Source of the DNA: Xiphophorus maculatus
Taxonomy: Eukaryota; Chordata; Actinopteri; Cyprinodontiformes; Poeciliidae
Length of the DNA stretch: 64,000 nucleotides
Assembly (NCBI RefSeq): GCF_002775205.1
Contig: NC_036461.1
Coordinates: 16,774,015-16,838,014, forward strand
Reading direction: 5' to 3'
A program made the translations under genes and the position numbers. Each line of letters opens with the position of its first letter. Positions within the stretch are counted from its first letter, which is position 1. Under the pieces are notes generated by a model. That model searched no databases. It worked only from the letters and a program-made list of their open reading frames with translations, and was not told the DNA's origin. Below, piece after piece: positions 52,401 to 64,000 of this stretch.

Positions 52401-55400
52401 GCATGCATAAAACCAAATGAAAGAACTAGCCAAGCAGCAACGGTTTTTTAGTTTGAACGAAAGTCATCATTTTTCCCCCTCACCGGCGGCTCCCATTGTC
52501 CAAGCTCATCAATATCTCTGATGTAAACATGGTAATGGCCGCCATAGCAGCCTCCCTTATGGATAATCACCGAAAACAGTTCGTATGTGAAGTCAGAGTC
52601 CTCTGCGTCAGTCTGCAAGAGGCAAAACAAAGTATTTCAAAGACAGATCAAAGTAGAATGATGTATTTAGAGCATTTATTTCTGTTAATGTACTGAAAAA
52701 TGTGTTTAAGCACAGAGTCTGGCCTCAGCCAATACCGTATGCATCTCCTCCAAACCCTCAAACCAGCTACAAGTTTTCATTGCAGCTGTTGTATCTTCTT
52801 CTACCACAATTTTTTCCTTCCTCCAAACTTTCCAAACACATGCCTGGCTAGCAGTGTGAACTCCCAGCTTCTTTAGCAGTAACTTTTGTGATAAACACTC
52901 CTTATGTTCATACATAATATTCTATATTTCTCATTAACTGAATCTTGGGTTTTCATTAGCTATAAGCTATCATAATTTAAATTAAACTTTAGAAGCGTTG
53001 CACGTACAAAGAGGAAAGTTCAACTAAAATCTTTCCGGTACCTGTTCACAAAAAGGTCGCAGATTGATGGTGAGCGGAAAGGCATAGCGTCCGGTCTCCT
53101 TGTATCGTTCACATTTGGCAAAGTCGAAGCTGAATCTCAGCAAAGACATGGTCATAAATGGGGGCAGCTGCTTCAGCTTGGCAGACTGGGAAACAGCAAA
53201 GGAAAACATTTTTGATGGTAGAGAGAATTAAAAAGGCACTTTCTCGAATTATAACGTGCGTTACTGGTACCAACCTTGGCAGCGGTGACCAGCCGGGAAC
53301 ACTGAGCGCAGCGATAAAGGTTATTGCCTTCAAACCACTCTTCCTCCACGAACATGTTCCACAAAGCCTCCTCCAGGCTGGATACGCCACAAACACACAC
53401 CGTCAAATCCAGGAAGTCCTCCTGCCGATGACACAAAAACACATTTAAACCAAAAAGGAGTAGACGCGGATGTTTAGATTTTCTCTACACAAGGGTCTTC
53501 ATACTGTAACACACCTTCCTCTGGCTCACGTTTCCACACTCCTTACATACGATGCTGTTGACAATGATGCCGTGGTAGAGGCGTTGGATCAGCGTGCTGC
53601 CACTGGTGCCCACCAGGGAGTGCTCCAACGCACTGAACAAAATCCTGTTGAGCTCCTGCACGTCATGCTGATTCGTCCCCTTGAAAGAACAACAAAAAGA
53701 ACGGTTCAGACGAGGAGAGGCTTTGTTCCAGTTTGTTCCCACGTGACCCCATGATAAAAGAGATACAAATAGTCTGAAACTGGTTCAATTTTACATATAT
53801 TAAATTGAGTTACAAACTTTGCTCTGAACCAGTTGACTCTTTTGAAGTATGATCTACTGATGTCATATAACCACATTCCATTCTAGTAATGGAAAAACAG
53901 AAAATTAAGTAGGTAGAAAATATCTCCCAGTGGGCAAAAACATCCTGAGGAAGAAGTCTTGGTTTTGTGCACAAAAAGTAAAAAATACAAAAACAAAAGC
54001 AACGAATGTATGAAAAGGCAAAAAGAGTGAAAGGACTTCCACTGAAAGTCCTCCAGTGATTCTTGACCCACCCAAAAAAACAAACGTCAGTCCAATAGTC
54101 TGATGCATTTAGAAAGCAAAATTGTGCTGTGGTTTCACTGCAGAGGAGGCCAGATGAAGCCTTGATGCCTTCTGGCCACCTGGTTCACACAAGGGTTTAA
54201 GAAGGGTTTGTTACATAGTGCAACATCTTCTGCCAATAAAGGAAATTCATGTTGCATTCCAAAAACCAACTCATTAGAGAAAGTGTAATTACTTTATCAA
54301 GATAGCAACAAGCTTTCTGTGAGTTTCAGCAAGTTACATGTGGCAATTGTTAAGCCCTTTAAGACATATGAAATTAATTTTAATTATACAAAATAACGTT
54401 TGCTTCTTAACTGAATAACGTACATAATGGATCCAAGGAAATTAATTATAATTATCCACCAAGGTTGGTATCTTAGCTCTGGTATGTGACCCCAGTGTTC
54501 TTACGCTTTTGTAGGTTAGCTTGCTGCATTGCCTTCAAAACCAATGCAGGCAGCAAGATTTAAAACTTTATCTCATGTGTTATGGTCAACCACAGGTAAA
54601 ACGTTTTAAATATACACTTAATGACAAAGGAGCTAGTTTTGTCAACACATAATAATGTCTAAATCCTAAGCCAGAATTTCAGCATATGAAATTAATAAAT
54701 GCCAAAATTAAAGCTGAAATGATTAAATGTAAGACTTCTTTCAAAATGTTTAGACCCAGTGATCAAACCAGTTTTCAAACATGGAGGGAAACTTTCTTTT
54801 TCCTATGGACTCTAAATACACCTCTATGCCCGAAAAACTTGCAAACACCAACCCACTATGTGTGAGCGGTTGCACGGTAGTCTATTTATAAATCATGCCA
54901 AATGTCTCCTTGTGAACCAATGACGCTTCAGATGTTGGTGACATCATTCGACACTCGCTGTGCTACACACATCCTGGACTTCTCAACACACACTTCGAAG
55001 CCTCGATGTCCAGTTATGGACATTTGTTTGCTATTAAGACAATAAAGTAGAGCATTGCATATCAGAGCACATTGGAATCATCTCACTGAAACCAACAAAT
55101 AAAAACACTTTGGTTTGTTTTCATAGATAATACATGAGATTATCCATGTCATTAACATGTTACAGAACCAGCTGAAAGTTAAGCAAGATTTACATAAACG
55201 AATGTCAAACTAGAAATTACCCTCAGAAGATCCTTTTTTTTTGCCTCTTTATTTTTGCTTTCCACGGTTGACTAGTTTCCATTTCTCCTTGTGGTGTGTT
55301 GGGTTTTTGTGTCACATCATGTAACTTCGTTTTACAACTTGTCAAAATTTATGTCAATTACTATGTCCCTAGTTTCTTCTCACCGCCAACCAACAGAAGC

Positions 55401-56886
55401 TTAGCGGTTTTTAAGAGTACAGCTGCTTGTTTGATCACATCGCTGCATGTATTTTTCCACTGGAAAACTGGGTTTGCACGCCCTATGGCAACTCGTGTCT
55501 CTGTAACTTTTTGTTCTCCTTCCTCAGGTAATAATTTGGCAGCTGGACGGCCTCCAGAAAGAACTGGAATTCCAGTCAGGTTCCTTGGGCTGACTACAGT
55601 ACGCTAACGCAATCACGTTTTGTACTTTTAAGCATGCCGTGGCGGATGTTGCTGTGGCTTAAGATCAATCACTGAAAAAGAAAAACGAAAAAAAGGTGTA
55701 ACGTGAGCCTCTCCTTTCCACACCCCCGTCACTGACCTCGCTGCTGTTCCAGCCGAAGCTGTCGGTGAGGTCGGTGGTGGAGGCGCTCTGCTGGTCCACC
55801 AGCAGCAGGCGGGCAAACAGTCTCTGAAGCTCCAGAGGGATCACTCGGACCTGCAGGGAAAAGGAGCCAAACTAAGTTAGCCTTAAAGCTGAACCAGGCA
55901 CGGGTCCAGATGAGAGTTTATTGTTTCACTATATTAACAATTCAATTAAAAGGCAAGAGAGACTGTAAGTAAAAAGAGAAAAATGAAAACGCTCAGTCTT
56001 CTTTTCGAGGGTGCTCCATTGGGTCCTCTTCTCAATTTATATCAACAATATTACATCCTAATTTTACAGTTGTAAATCCAACCTGTATGCCGATGATATA
56101 GAGTTGCATTTTAGTGTTGGCTCTAATCAGTCCACAATTTAAAACCTGCAAATATTGCTCTCTAAAAATCGTTCTGATTTGAAACCATAAACCTTTTACT
56201 GGTATCGACACTGTTGACTATTCACTTGCCAGCTGTCATATTATAGTTTGGCTACCTGAAAGATACCAGTGTGTTACAACAGGAAACGTTCAGACCGTTT
56301 CTAAAGAAGTTCCCCACAGTTGAGTCCTAGGACCATTTCAGTTCTTCAGTTATGCTAATAAGACAAAATCTTAAATTTGATGGAGCAGAGAGGACCTGAC
56401 ATTTGTACAATGTTAAGTAAATATTAAATGGCCAAATGGGCCTATAAATTATCCTCCCACAAAATTATTCCATCACCACCATCAGCCTTCAAATATGACA
56501 GGATGGATCTGTGCTTTCATTTTGTTCACTTACTTTAGCCCCTGGTTTGTCTTTATCCTCAAGACACCCCAGCTCTTCTGGCCCCAAACTGAACAGCTCC
56601 TCTGCAAACACACCAACAAAGACGAATCACTCAGGTGAAAAGAGTCACCTGGTGACCTGTTGCATAGGTGGGAGAGTCATCTGACCGTACCTCTGAACTC
56701 TGGGGTGAACAGCAGAGTCTGGAGCAGAGAGTTGAGGTAGCACGTCCCTCCCTGATTTTTAATGCCGCACAGATTGCTTCTCCCACGGGGTGGAGGCGGC
56801 TCCTCGCCCCCCTTGGCAGTTCTTCCTGTGGCGGAGGTCGAGACGAAGCCCTCGTCCTCTTTCTCCTCAAAAAGGCTTCCGAACAT
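43479..56886 (-). CDS. usp40: Ubiquitin carboxyl-terminal hydrolase 40, complete
   Basis: Cysteine protease that removes ubiquitin. Exons in transcript order: 56691-56886, 56534-56601, 55737-55850, 53515-53679, 53275-53421, 53042-53185, 52484-52612, 52243-52359, 51852-51959, 51555-51755, 50707-50845, 50476-50557, 50030-50195, 49855-49939, 49682-49752, 49181-49593, 48260-48410, 48082-48142, 47730-47783, 47446-47534, 47189-47275, 46459-46495, 46282-46346, 45745-45819, 45409-45636, 44660-44778, 44483-44548, 44169-44379, 43987-44082, 43789-43883, 43479-43569. They total 3870 bases, 1289 residues (human USP40 about 1235). Start MFGSLFEEKEDE; Cys box NQGGTCYLNSLLQTL; His box GGCYGGHYHVYIRD; zinc-binding CKEC and CAQC pairs; the rest has ubiquitin-like folds and ends EVSLSISVGVFR. 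Exon 18 has a GC donor. The upstream MHSG... extension of the frame is ignored because MFG.LFEE is the family start. Confidence 0.95.
46665..46960 (+). mobile_element. decayed DNA transposon in usp40 intron
   Basis: Reads AAGGGGAAGGCTGCTACC-like wording, ATTGTCAAGAAGTTGTCACA, CATATTTATGGAAAGTTAAG, TGGAAGAAAAAACTGTGG and GACAGTAGCTGGACTGCC. This matches the wording of an abundant fish cut-and-paste element (CATTTATGGAAAGTTGAGTGGAAGGAA). Lies in the intron 46496-47188. Family not named. Confidence 0.6.
48480..49078 (-). mobile_element. Tc1-like remnant, antisense, in usp40 intron
   Basis: In the intron 48411-49180. Antisense order: AATGCTGCTTCTACCATACT, AGGCCAAAAAGTTCAATTTT, GGTCCGATCAGGACAC, GATTTGTGGTGTA, CTCCCACCTGAGTTGTGGCT, GGATCTGAGTAAAAGGGGCT, GAATTCAAATCAAATTG, and a terminal stretch with ACTTTTGGAAAG and TTTGAAAACCACGTGGGA. 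Same family as 14055-14660 but in the opposite direction; internally deleted. Confidence 0.85.
53680..55736 (-). other. usp40: usp40 intron 3, no feature recognised
   Basis: 2.06-kb intron between the exon for the DSFGWN block and the QHDVQELN block. Read on both strands; AT-rich, with no exon, RNA or clear repeat. Confidence 0.5.
55851..56533 (-). other. usp40: usp40 intron 2, no feature recognised
   Basis: About 680 bases. Some wording (GTGCTCCATTGGGTCCTCTT, TATATCAACAATATTACAT, TGTATGCCGATGATATAGAG) resembles worn LINE reverse-transcriptase text of the GVPQGSILGPLLF...YADD kind, but it is too degraded to call an element. Confidence 0.4.
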
Positions 56887-57356
56887 GTTGAATTGGGCTT
56901 TTATTTCCGCAGTTTTCTCCCAAGTTGTGCAGCGATTACGCTCCCAGTAAAAGCCCCGTGTTAGCGCTCCAGAGTGCACTCTTGCTATCTCATCTTAGTC
57001 TTCCCGAGCTCCCGGTTGATAATTGTCGGACTGACTCGAAAATAAGATGAATTCACGGGGCTAAACATCGCGACCAGGCCCTGGTGTGAACTCTGTGGGG
57101 TTTCTGGTTGACTAAATCAATCGCGGTTTTGATAAGCCCAGCGAAAAGCAATATCTCAGTCTGTGTCACAGCAACTATTCATAAAAAATACAAATAAAAA
57201 AAAAAAAATCACAGCACCGATTTAACCAAACAGAAAAATACACACTAAACTTAAATTTTACTCAAAATGACTTCGAAACCGAGCTCTTTCTTCCACTGTC
57301 AGTCTTAAAACAGAAAACAGGCGAAACGTAAATAGAAACACCATAGTCGAACTGTA

Positions 57357-57369
57357 GGCGGCCATGTTT
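57357..57369 (-). promoter_or_regulatory. usp40: YY1-like motif upstream of usp40
   Basis: Minus strand AAACATGGCCGCC, close to the YY1 consensus AAnATGGCGGC, about 470 bases upstream of the usp40 ATG and in the sense direction. YY1 motifs in this orientation often sit at or just after housekeeping start sites. Confidence 0.5.
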
Positions 57370-57393
57370 CATGTCGGTAGAAAATGGAATGAT

Positions 57394-57412
57394 GCATTGT
57401 GGTACTTGTAGT
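57394..57412. promoter_or_regulatory. usp40: ZNF143/THAP11-like motif 1
   Basis: GCATTGTGGTACTTGTAGT, one base away from the consensus GCATTnTGGGAnTTGTAGT. Confidence 0.55.
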
Positions 57413-57607
57413 ACATCGATCAACCGAACGCGAACTAGACAAGAAAATCGTTTAAAAATAATAATATTTAGTCACAACATTTTTTTATTTATTTGCGAAT
57501 TTAATACAAATTATTACCGGGAAACACTGTTTATTGTTTTAACTATTTAAATAGAAACACTTGCTTTAATTCTAACACTGCATTTCCTACAAGAGCATTT
57601 CGCACAG

Positions 57608-57626
57608 GCATTCTGGCTCTTGTAGT
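57608..57626. promoter_or_regulatory. usp40: ZNF143/THAP11-like motif 2
   Basis: GCATTCTGGCTCTTGTAGT, same orientation as the motif at 57394 and 214 bases away. It differs from the consensus at two central positions. Confidence 0.5.
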
Positions 57627-57629
57627 CTT

Positions 57630-59085
57630 TCATCGACTCAGCATGACAATGGATAATTTACATGAATCATGTGCTGGCAGTTAAAAGCTCAGTTTTGTAC
57701 AACAGTAAAAGACTTACCTAAAGACTGTTACCTAAAAAAGACTAAATGAAGAAAATGTAAGTACCGGTACATCAAAGACAGACAATTTACCATCTGACAC
57801 TGACATATCGAGCATTGTTAGGATATAATGTCTATGATTTAGTTTCATTTCTAATGAAAATGAAACAGCAGTCCAGTCTAAAACAGCATAATAAACCACA
57901 CGTGAGTGGCTTAACAAATACAAAAAAATCACACTAACAAGTGTGCCTTATTTATCTGCGTTTAGGGGATACTTTTTTTAGTACCAATTACATTTGTTGA
58001 TTTGTAATCTTTTTTCGCATTTGTATTTTCATATACATCAAACAACGTCCAAAACACAAACCTAAAAAAATTTGAGAAAAATTAGGTTAAAAATAAAAAA
58101 TATACAATTGAAACATTTAAGTTTATTATATTTAAATATATTACAAACGTTTTACATCTGTAAATGTCTCAACAGATTGTCTTACGCAGGCAATAACTAT
58201 GTGTAGAAATTTAAATTGTAAATATTTTTTATGCATGCCAAATTTATATGTATTCTTTGATATATGTTGCAACACATATAAATATAGGAAAATATATAGT
58301 TATTGAAGTTGTGGTTCGAAATGTTATTACAAGGTAGGACATTATAACATTCACCTCATGATCATGTTATGATATGTCTTTATTCTAAATGGGTTTGAAC
58401 TCTCACCAAATTAACCTCCTTGGGATACACACTCAAGGTTAGGTGTTGTTTACTGCAGCTGCTCCAGAGCCAGACTGTCTCTCCACTGTTTAAAATTTCA
58501 TGTCCTTGGTATAAAACTGCTTTGTTGTCTGCCTGTTGACAGGGCCAACTTTGACTCCTTTTGAACTTGTGGAAATAAACCTGACTGAGTGATTATCGCC
58601 TAACTGTGCTTGACATTTATCTTTTCCACGTCAAAGTTTAACATACTCTTATTTAAGTTTAATCCATTTTTCCTATGTTTTTCAACATATTTGTCTGCGA
58701 ACTCCACTGGGTAAGCAACCACACATTTTAAGTACAAATACGGCATGAAATAATGTCAAATATAAACTCTCTTACAAAAAAAACGGTTGTAATATTTTGG
58801 GGGGTTTAATTGTATTTGTCACATATAAAACATCCACATCCTGGCTGTGTTAAAATGAGAAAAAAAGCCACTGCAAGTATTTGTGAGGTATGAAGAGGTA
58901 TAGGATACTGGTTAAGGCCTCTGTGAAGTTCTTTCAAATATAATTTTATTAAAATATTTGACAGTTAAATTATGTCCTTATAAAACTTTAAGTTCTCTCA
59001 GTATACAAAGATATAAAACTATTCACAGGAGCACAATATGCCACACACAAACTGAAAACACAAAGCCATGTGCACACTTTGTCAT
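57630..59085. other. intergenic between usp40 promoter and tspear
   Basis: AT-rich. Apart from the possible LTR fossil listed separately, nothing is recognised on either strand. Confidence 0.5.
58365..58614 (+). mobile_element. possible solo LTR (fossil)
   Basis: About 250 bases that begin TG and end CA, with a TATAAA near 58510 and an AATAAA near 58573, spaced as in a long terminal repeat. No internal element is present, and flanking target duplications are not evident. The family cannot be named; if real, it is an old solitary LTR. Confidence 0.3.
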
Positions 59086-62000
59086 CTAGTAGGTTTTGAG
59101 CTTGAAAACTTTGGAGAGAGGCGCTTTGGCACTGGAGTAGATCAGAAAGGATTCTCCATTAGAGCTGAAAAACTCCCAGTCACTGCACCCAAAGGTTGGG
59201 AGCCAATGAACGGGAACAAATCCTTCATATCCCTGCCACCTGTAAGTGGATAAAAGAAATCAAATAATGGGCTATTTGCATATTAGTTGCTGTTTACTGT
59301 GTTCACACTTCTTTGACCTTTTTATGTTAATTCAAGGTACAACTACAAACTTTAGTGTGTTTTATTTGGATTATACCTACAAAAAAATAGTAGTGCATAG
59401 TTGTGAGTGGGAAGGAAAATGATTTTAAAAAATTTCAACAGATAAAATCTTGAAAGTGAGGAGTATTCAACCTCATTTATTTTGATGCTGCTAAATAAAG
59501 CCCAGCACCAACCATTTTCTTCAGGAATCTTGAAAAAAAAAGTTTTATCTGTAGCAAAACTTTTAAAGCTTGCATTATTTTCCTTTCGCTTCAATGCAAT
59601 GTGCTAGTTTACGTTGGTCTATCTCATAAAATCCCAATTAGAAAAACACCCTAAAGTTTGTGGTTGTAATGTGAAGAAATTTCATTTTTCACATTAAAGG
59701 AAGCACTGATACAAGAAATGGAATAGGTTTAAGTGTTAAAAATTCCTTTTCAGGGCATTATACATGTCAAAAATAGTAGTATTTTGCACAATGCATGGAC
59801 AAGTGTTTCTTTCTAAAATGATTTTATGACAGATACCCCATGGCAATAAGGGCTGACGAAAGACATCACACAGGGTGGGGACGTGTTGACAAGTTGAATA
59901 CCTGTAAAGAATGCTGTTGAGAGAGTAGGACTCCCCATTATAAGAGTTAGCAACAACCAAGAAATATTCTTCCCCGAGGCTGAAGAACTCCCAATCCACT
60001 GCACTGGAAAGGATAAAGATCATTAGGTATAGCGATGATAAATTTAAATGACTGCAAATATCTTCAACCACAAAAATGATTAAAAAGTCTGTGTTTGTAC
60101 ACGAATCTCATAGATAGAATCTGTGAAATTCACATGAATACCTGTAGGTAACAATATCCTGGAAGCGAACAAACATCCTCCCACTCATGTCCAGCTCATA
60201 GATAGTTGAGTTGATGGTGTACTGGCTGGGTCCGTTACCCTGGAATCTGTGTCCGTTGGCCACAACCAGAAATACTCTGCTGCCAATCTGGAACATTTCC
60301 CAGTCTGTGGCGCAGAATGTCTACAGTTGCAGAAAGTCAGACAATCAGTCAAATATTTCATATGGGATCCATTTAAACCCACAATCAAACTTTAATTCAG
60401 CAATAATGGCTCTAGTAAAGAATTAGACAAAACATGAGATAAACAACAGAAGCGTAAGGAAATATATTTGGTTTTACTTACATTTTAATTTAAAAGTGTC
60501 ATGTAGGAAAAAATGCATACCTTCTCAACAATCAGTGGGAAAATCTTTATTGTTATTTCAGAAATCACACCCTTCTTTTAATTGCTTTCCAGCTGAGCCA
60601 CTCATTAGGAAACATCATTAATTCCAGTCAGATGTTGGTTAAGTTAAATTTGGCAGAAATATAAATATTTTTCTGCGTTTAATTGTATGTGAATAAGTGT
60701 GAAAGTGCAAACAAAGATTTAAGTTGTAAACAACAAATTTCTGTTTGAAACTATTTGTTTCAGTTCATACCAGGAGTAGTCTAGGTTGATGTAGACAAAA
60801 GGGTTTCACAACCAAAATCAAAGAAAACAGGGTGTAATACACAGTCTTCAGAAAATAATATTGCATTGGGATTATGAGAGAAGATGGCAACGAGTACAGA
60901 ATATGAGTACCAAGTGGCAAGTTAGTCTGCAGATAACAGTAATAAAAGTGATAAATAAAAACTTTTTATTTCTTCTGAAGTTCAAAAGTGGACCTGGGCA
61001 TGAGACTGCACCCAACTAAATCCTGCTCCAGTTGCAAAGGGACATTGTACACGGTGCTTGTACAGCACTGATTTAATAGGATGCAAACCGTCAGAAATAC
61101 AAATAAATTTACCACTTGCAGCCATCTTGAATTTTGAGGATGGAGCTCTTGAGAAACCAAAGACTTTCTTATTTAGATTTATCACTGTGCAGTGTTTTGG
61201 TAATTTGACATATTCATCAGAAAACAGTTCAGTTTCATTTAGAAAATACAAAATATATTTAAAAAAAAAAAAAATTTCTGTTGTGTTTAGTAATGGACAA
61301 GTGTAAATTTCAAATTGGTTTAAATTTCTTTGCATGTTTGAAAAAATAAAATCAAAGAAATAACTTCCAAAGAGAAACGGGAAAAAAAAGAAGTTATTAA
61401 TTCAAATTCATTTCAATTAAAATTTAAAAATACTTCATTAATCCCAAAAGGAAATTAAATAATTAAATAATTCCCAGCATGTACCCAATTCTGAAACAAT
61501 TCATATACAATGACTAGAGGGGCGCTTTTTCTTCTGTACATTTGAAAACTTTTGGCCAAGTTAATTTTTCACAAATAACATATATAGAGGAACAAGGGCT
61601 TAAAAATCATATAAATGCTGATAACAACCCTTATTGCTATGCTTTACAGGCAGTGGCATCATCAGGAGTAGGATTGACTCTGCTATCAACATTGAGGTGC
61701 AGAGTTCGTCATGAACTATAGGTCAACCTTTGGCGTATCTGTTATGGAAATTAGATTTTTTATTTTTTCTTTCAATGTGAAAAGTTATTAAGCTAAATTT
61801 AAATCTGCTTATCTATTTGTACAACAAAAACAATCAAATACCCATTTGTTTTAGGATTTGTTTGTTTATTTAGTTGTTTTTTAAAAGGGTTTCTGATGAG
61901 AAAATTCCCATTTATTTTTGACTTGCAACCTAGAAATTTCAGCTTTTTCACAAAAGAACCTAAAGTATTTGAAGTTTGTTGCCAGTACGGTTGTTTTACT

Positions 62001-64000
62001 GTCTTTTGATGTGGGCAATTTGGCTCATCGTGTAGATTATTTTAAAGTTTTTCAAGCGTCCAGAACTAATTAGACCGAGTCAAGCATGAAAATAGTAATA
62101 CACAGAATAACAAAACCTCTATAAATTATTATACACTTATCAAAGTTTCTCTCAAACACAGTTTGGTTTTGGTGGCACTTTAACTGAGTGGAAATAAAAA
62201 AATAGGTGCATAGGAAGGCAAGAACCAACATCTCTTGTTCTTGAAAGTTGAAGAACCACTGTTAATTTAAAACCCATTACTTGGAGACACAAACCTTTTT
62301 CAGTTCTTAAATCTAAAATATTTTTTTGTCTCTCTATTTTATAAATCATAGTTAGCAGTTGAGCTCACAAGAAAACATTTCTCTGACTATGGAGGGATAC
62401 TGGTCAGCAAATAACTGGACTGAAGATAAGCAAAAACATCTAAACTCAAAAGAATTTTTTTCATGACCATTAAAAATCTTTCAGATTTACAAGCAAGCAG
62501 GTTTTGCACACTGTGAGTAAAGATGTACATAGCAGTAAATGGATGTGTGTAGCTCCACAGTAATGGAACTAAGTGACATTACAACAGTAAGTAATGCTTA
62601 TTTAAAATGTATCTACCGTCTTCTCATGTACGAGCCAACAGATTGCGTCATGAAGCTTCACTGTTTGTGCAACCAAGAGATATCGGAAATCCAGATTCTC
62701 ACGTTTCTCTGATGATTTCAGGTAATTTATTACTACCAGCCCCCAGGGGTTCTCACAAATCCCCCCCCCCCCCCCCCAACCTCTGGAGTTCCCCTTTAAT
62801 TACAAATCTCTCTGTGTTTTCTCGTGTGGCAATCAATGTGTCAACACAGTCACATCAGCTGCAGCCAGATTCAAATAAAATTGTTCATATCAGTTACAAA
62901 GCACTTCCATCAGTCAGGCAAATCATGCCAAACCACATCATCTGTTTTTGCCTCTATCTTGATCATTTTCCTTCCTTCCTTCCCAACTCTTCTCCTTTTA
63001 TCGTTTTATTGTTCCGTCCTGACAAGATCTTTATGTGATCATCTCAGAGATATGGGTCTTATCAGGTGAAATCCACCCCCTACTAAAATGCTGCCTTCAA
63101 GTGCCATCAACTTTTCACAGTGGTTAGATTGGCAGTGGTAGTGTAATCAGATATGAGCCGTTGTCGGCACCATTTTTGATGCAACTGTTCTTCTTATCAC
63201 ACACCTTGATTGTCTGGAACACTTGAAATTTTCCATCGATCCAAACGTAGATGACCGAGTCCAGAGAAGTGGTCATGCCATCGAAAGCATTTGCAACCAC
63301 CAGGAAGTGGTACGGTCCAACTTTGAAGAACTCCCAGTCGTAGGCCCCCGATGTGATCAGTGTCTGGTGAACCTCAAAAGACTTTGTCGATCTGCTCCAC
63401 TTGTAGATCACGCTGTTGATGGTGTGATTGTTGTTTCCTGAAAGGAGTAACGGTAAGAGTAAGATTTGGTTTTATTCACCATCGCCAAAAAGCTGCAAGG
63501 CACTGAAATACAGTACAGTCATACGGTGTTCACCTTCTGACAGAAATATTTTTATTCTTACACACTTACATGTTACAGATCATTAACCAGATAAATATAA
63601 CCCAAGTATTTACAAAAGTAGTTTTCAAATGTTAATTATGCTAATTAAGGGAAATAAGCTTTGTCTCTTTTTTTTTAGATTGAGACATGATGTTTTTCCT
63701 TCTTAATGTTGTCAGCATTTTTTTGTTTAAATTATTTATTGATCCTGCAAATCTGTCAGTAAAAAAGTGGTTAATCAATTACTCCACACTTTAACAATAG
63801 AGTACTGCTTTCTGTATTTACTTGGATTATCTATCTGATATTAAAGTCGGTTGAATGATCTGAAATATTTAAGAATGATTAAAAAAAAGAAGCAAAAACG
63901 TGATAAGTACTTTTGAATGGCAGTGTAATTGCTTACCCATTCTGTGATTGGCCACAGCAAGATATGTCTGTTCATTAATGTTGAAAGCCTCCCAGTCTCG
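59086..64000 (-). CDS. tspear: EAR-repeat protein, 3' end, probably Tspear (partial)
   Basis: Exons in transcript order: 63937-64000 (cut by the window edge), 63205-63437, 60142-60320, 59902-60003, 59086-59239, joined in frame. They encode successive EAR/EPTP repeats of about 45-50 residues with the core DWE.F..G...[84 protein letters not shown] and [18 protein letters not shown], ending FKLKTY and a stop. EAR repeats fold as a beta-propeller and act outside the cell. In LGI proteins the repeats lie in one last exon; here each is split by introns, as in TSPEAR, which also carries an N-terminal laminin-G-like domain (beyond the window). TSPEAR is linked in humans to ectodermal and tooth development. 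Confidence 0.82.
59325..59695. mobile_element. Tc1-derived MITE with inverted ends
   Basis: In the tspear intron 59240-59901. The left end (GGTACAACTACAAACTTTAG TGTG...) is an inverted copy of the right end (...CACCCTAAAGTTTGTGGTTG TAATGTG). Between the ends there is TTGGTCTATCTCATAAAATC and no transposase text. The ends match the Tc1-like family at 8262 and 48480. Confidence 0.75.
60321..63204 (-). other. tspear: tspear intron, largely featureless
   Basis: 2.9-kb intron, strongly AT-rich, with no exon or clear transposon on either strand. It contains the poly(C) run listed next. Confidence 0.5.
62761..62777. repeat. poly(C) run of 17
   Basis: Seventeen consecutive C on the plus strand, followed by AACC; the length is prone to sequencing and polymerase error. 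Confidence 0.9.

Noticed and set aside
55980-56500. LINE reverse-transcriptase fragment in usp40 intron 2
   Set aside because: Some phrases recall such text, but it is too worn to set limits or family.
43479-56886. USP47 instead of USP40
   Set aside because: The MFGSLFEE start, the NLCGIKNQGG block, overall length and the SLSISVGVFR end are those of USP40.
59086-64000. LGI-family gene
   Set aside because: LGI EPTP repeats lie in one terminal exon with a different C-terminus; here the repeats are divided among several exons as in TSPEAR.

Overview
The window is vertebrate nuclear DNA, almost certainly from a ray-finned (teleost) fish. The genes have many short exons with GT-AG introns. The encoded proteins match vertebrate families closely. 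The spaces between are full of worn-down Tc1-like transposons and other short repeats of the kinds common in teleost genomes. All gene calls rest on translating the sequence by eye and on remembered family sequences; no database search was possible.

Layout. (1) 901-10250, plus strand: the 3' part of fyn (SH3, SH2 and the whole kinase domain); the exon for the acylated N-terminus lies before the window. (2) 13521-33490, plus strand: a complete triadin gene (trdn) of about 28 coding exons. It has a row of duplicated ~48-residue luminal exons (16110-18444), a Glu-rich exon (21020-21844) and one 5.8-kb exon built from about 176 copies of a 30-bp coding repeat (22862-28160). (3) 34618-44090: a tandem segmental duplication. 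Each copy carries a four-exon brain-type fatty-acid-binding protein gene (fabp7-like, minus strand), and each also includes the 3' end of the neighbouring usp40 gene. In the left copy that usp40 tail is a dead fragment. (4) 43479-56886, minus strand: a complete usp40 (31 coding exons, 1289 codons plus stop), with a promoter carrying YY1-like and paired ZNF143/THAP11-like motifs. (5) 59086-64000, minus strand: the 3' end of a gene with EAR/EPTP repeats, best read as tspear, running off the right edge.

How the genes relate. They do not form one pathway. Fyn is a membrane-attached tyrosine kinase. Triadin anchors calsequestrin to the ryanodine receptor in the muscle junctional sarcoplasmic reticulum. 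Fabp7 carries fatty acids in glia and retina, Usp40 is a deubiquitinase, and Tspear is a secreted EAR-repeat protein. fyn, trdn and fabp7 lie on the same human arm (6q), so their linkage here looks ancestral; usp40 and tspear are on other human chromosomes.

The most unusual content is the triadin gene. It combines a repeat-built luminal tail of roughly 1,770 residues of decapeptides, an array of duplicated luminal exons, and introns all in the same phase, so exons can be skipped or added without breaking the frame. The second point of interest is the fabp7 pair. One copy has lost the carboxylate-binding Arg of the C-terminal strand. The other has lost its stop codon and carries a sharply diverged patch inside an otherwise near-identical stretch.
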